Part shown: piece by piece, positions 6,231 to 6,974 of the stretch
Position numbering within the stretch: position 1 is the stretch's first letter
How the letters are laid out: each line of letters begins with the position of its first letter
Position numbers and translations under genes: made by a program
Assembly (NCBI GenBank): GCA_035526335.1
Contig: DATLCN010000019.1
Location: 1 to 6,974, forward strand
Reading direction: 5' to 3'
Length of the DNA stretch: 6,974 nucleotides
Origin: GCA-2861595 sp035526335
Lineage (GTDB): Bacteria > Actinomycetota > Acidimicrobiia > Acidimicrobiales > GCA-2861595
The notes under the pieces: generated by a model
Seen by the model: the letters and a program-made list of their open reading frames with translations, nothing else
Told to the model about the DNA's origin: nothing
Database searches by the model: none

Positions 6231-6428
6231 GAGCACTTGCAGAACGCACTCCAGGGCAGTGGCGTGATCGGCCAAGCCAAGGGCATCCTCATGGCCCAGT
6301 CAGGGCGTGAGCGCAGATGAGGCCTTCGATATCCTGCGCCGACCTCCCAGAGGATGAACATCAAGCTGCGAGAGCTGGCCGAACGGGTGGCATCCCGCAC
6401 ACCGCCCGGCGAGCAAGGCGCTGCCTAG
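6231..6428 (+). pseudogene. ANTAR-domain regulator remnant with two compensating one-base frameshifts
   Basis: Read in one frame from 6231, the sequence gives EHLQNALQGSGVIGQAKGIL and then MAQS, the classic start of an ANTAR RNA-binding domain. An extra G in GGG (6303-6305) moves the match to the next frame, GVSADEAFDILRR (6304-6342). A missing base near 6342-6343 then returns it to the first frame for SQRMNIKLRELAERVASR and a short tail ending at TAG 6426-6428. Uncorrected, the first frame stops at TGA 6318-6320. ANTAR domains bind two-hairpin RNA motifs to prevent transcription termination, usually fused to GAF, PAS or receiver domains. No such domain is visible here: only about 86 bases separate the match from the divergent kinase start. 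It is either a decaying 5'-truncated gene or an intact small gene hidden by sequence errors. A third shift joining it to an ATG at 6203 is conceivable. Confidence 0.75.
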
Positions 6429-6709
6429 CTTTCAGCCGACCCGCCGATCAAGACGTCCCGGGGGTGTCTGTCGGCGGAGCGCTCGAGGATGTCGCAGATA
6501 GCGAGATTTCCGCGCAACAGCAAGGAAACGGGGCCTTGCGATGAAGCAGGGCCCGGCGGATTTTACGACCCAGCTTCCCAGTGCGCCCGGTTTGGGTACC
6601 GACCGCGAGCGGGCAGTGTGTACTCCAGCCCCTCATTCTGCAGCCAGTGGGGCCGTCGAGCTCAGCAGGGGGCCCTTCCTGTGCCGACAGACGCCGATCG
6701 ACTACTGCC
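6429..6709. other. Intergenic region upstream of the Crp/Fnr gene; no recognisable gene
   Basis: 281 bases with slightly lower GC than the genes around it. Open frames on both strands give Arg/Pro/Ser-rich or family-less readings. The promoter of the Crp/Fnr-type gene probably lies here, but I see no convincing -35/-10 pair, and no terminator hairpin after the ANTAR remnant. Confidence 0.5.
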
Positions 6710-6974
6710 ATGACATACGAGCCCGCGAATCGTCTGCTGTCGGCGCTTGGGGCCGAGGACGACATTGACGATGCCGTCGTCGTCGACCTCAAGGCAAGAG
6801 AGCCCCTCTACGAGGCGGGAAGTGTCATCGAACACGTCTACTTCCCCCTCGACGCAGTGGTGTCCATCGTGGCCGACTTGGGCGACGGCTCGGTGGTGGA
6901 GGTGGCGACCATCGGCCGGGAGGGCATGGTGGGCGTGGGGGTCGCGCTGCGGACCACCACATCTGATCATCGAG
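6710..6974 (+). CDS. Crp/Fnr-type cyclic-nucleotide-binding-domain protein, 5' part only
   Basis: 88 codons are visible; the gene runs off the window end. The N-terminus NRLLSALG is followed by the beta-roll pattern of Crp/Fnr sensor domains: EPLYEAGSVIEHVYFPLDAV (about 30-49), VSIVADLGDGSVVEVATIG (50-68) and REGMVGVGVAL (69-79). The GS/HVYFP and VATIGREGMVG motifs are characteristic of the family branch common in soil bacteria. That branch often lacks the full cAMP phosphate-binding arginine motif, and the region that would hold it is not visible. A C-terminal winged HTH would be expected beyond the window. The ATG at 6710 is the best fit to family length, but its ribosome binding site is weak. 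A GTG at 6647 in the same frame would add an unlikely Ser/Arg-rich leader. Whether it is a transcription factor cannot be decided from this part. Confidence 0.85.
   Translation, partial: MTYEPANRLLSALGAEDDIDDAVVVDLKAREPLYEAGSVIEHVYFPLDAVVSIVADLGDGSVVEVATIGREGMVGVGVALRTTTSDHR

Noticed and set aside
6425..6640. Minus-strand open stretch ending GNLAICDILERSADRHPRD... whose TAG overlaps the ANTAR stop in a CTAG
   Set aside because: The last 30 or so residues look fairly natural, but there is no start codon at a sensible place, a TGA interrupts the frame upstream, and I recognise no family. Chance cannot be excluded.
6662..6970. 102-codon minus-strand open frame at the right end
   Set aside because: It is antisense to the Crp/Fnr-type gene, whose HVYFP and VATIGREGMVG motifs are clear.

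Overview
This is a high-GC bacterial window with strong G/C preference at third codon positions, GTG starts alongside ATG, and families common in soil actinobacteria: a DUF3703 protein, an ANTAR domain, a NarL-type regulator with a PAS/HisKA_3 kinase, and a Crp/Fnr protein. I infer an actinobacterium (Actinomycetota), possibly uncultured. No rRNA or other marker gene fixes the lineage. I saw no tRNA, rRNA, CRISPR array, transposase or prophage gene.

Left block (1-2880, all on the minus strand, read right to left) is a compact operon. It starts with a DUF3703 protein (2880-2509). A three-domain multicopper oxidase follows, coupled by an ATGA stop/start overlap (2512-755); it carries two tandem CPMHP...CP(R/K)CGM heavy-metal-binding modules between cupredoxin domains 2 and 3. 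Next is a short coding-like segment in the -1 frame (758-603). Last is a secreted, membrane-anchored bactofilin-like protein (592 to beyond base 1). Metal, probably copper, handling is the likely theme.

Middle block (2881-6144) begins with a 306-base divergent intergenic region carrying an inverted repeat. Two response regulators on the plus strand follow: a NarL/FixJ DNA-binding regulator (3187-3879) and a receiver-only protein (3966-4382). A soluble three-PAS histidine kinase of the HisKA_3 type (6144-4339) is convergent with them, and its 3' end overlaps the receiver-only gene by 44 bases. Kinase and NarL-type regulator are the natural cognate pair; the receiver-only protein may be a competing phosphate acceptor or connector.

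Right block (6145-6974) contains the remains of a plus-strand ANTAR-domain regulator (about 6231-6428), broken by two compensating one-base shifts. After 281 bases without a recognisable gene comes the start of a Crp/Fnr-type cyclic-nucleotide-binding protein (6710 to window end). Window genes are mostly regulatory to the right and metal-related to the left. Whether the two-component system controls the oxidase operon is not shown by the sequence beyond divergent adjacency.
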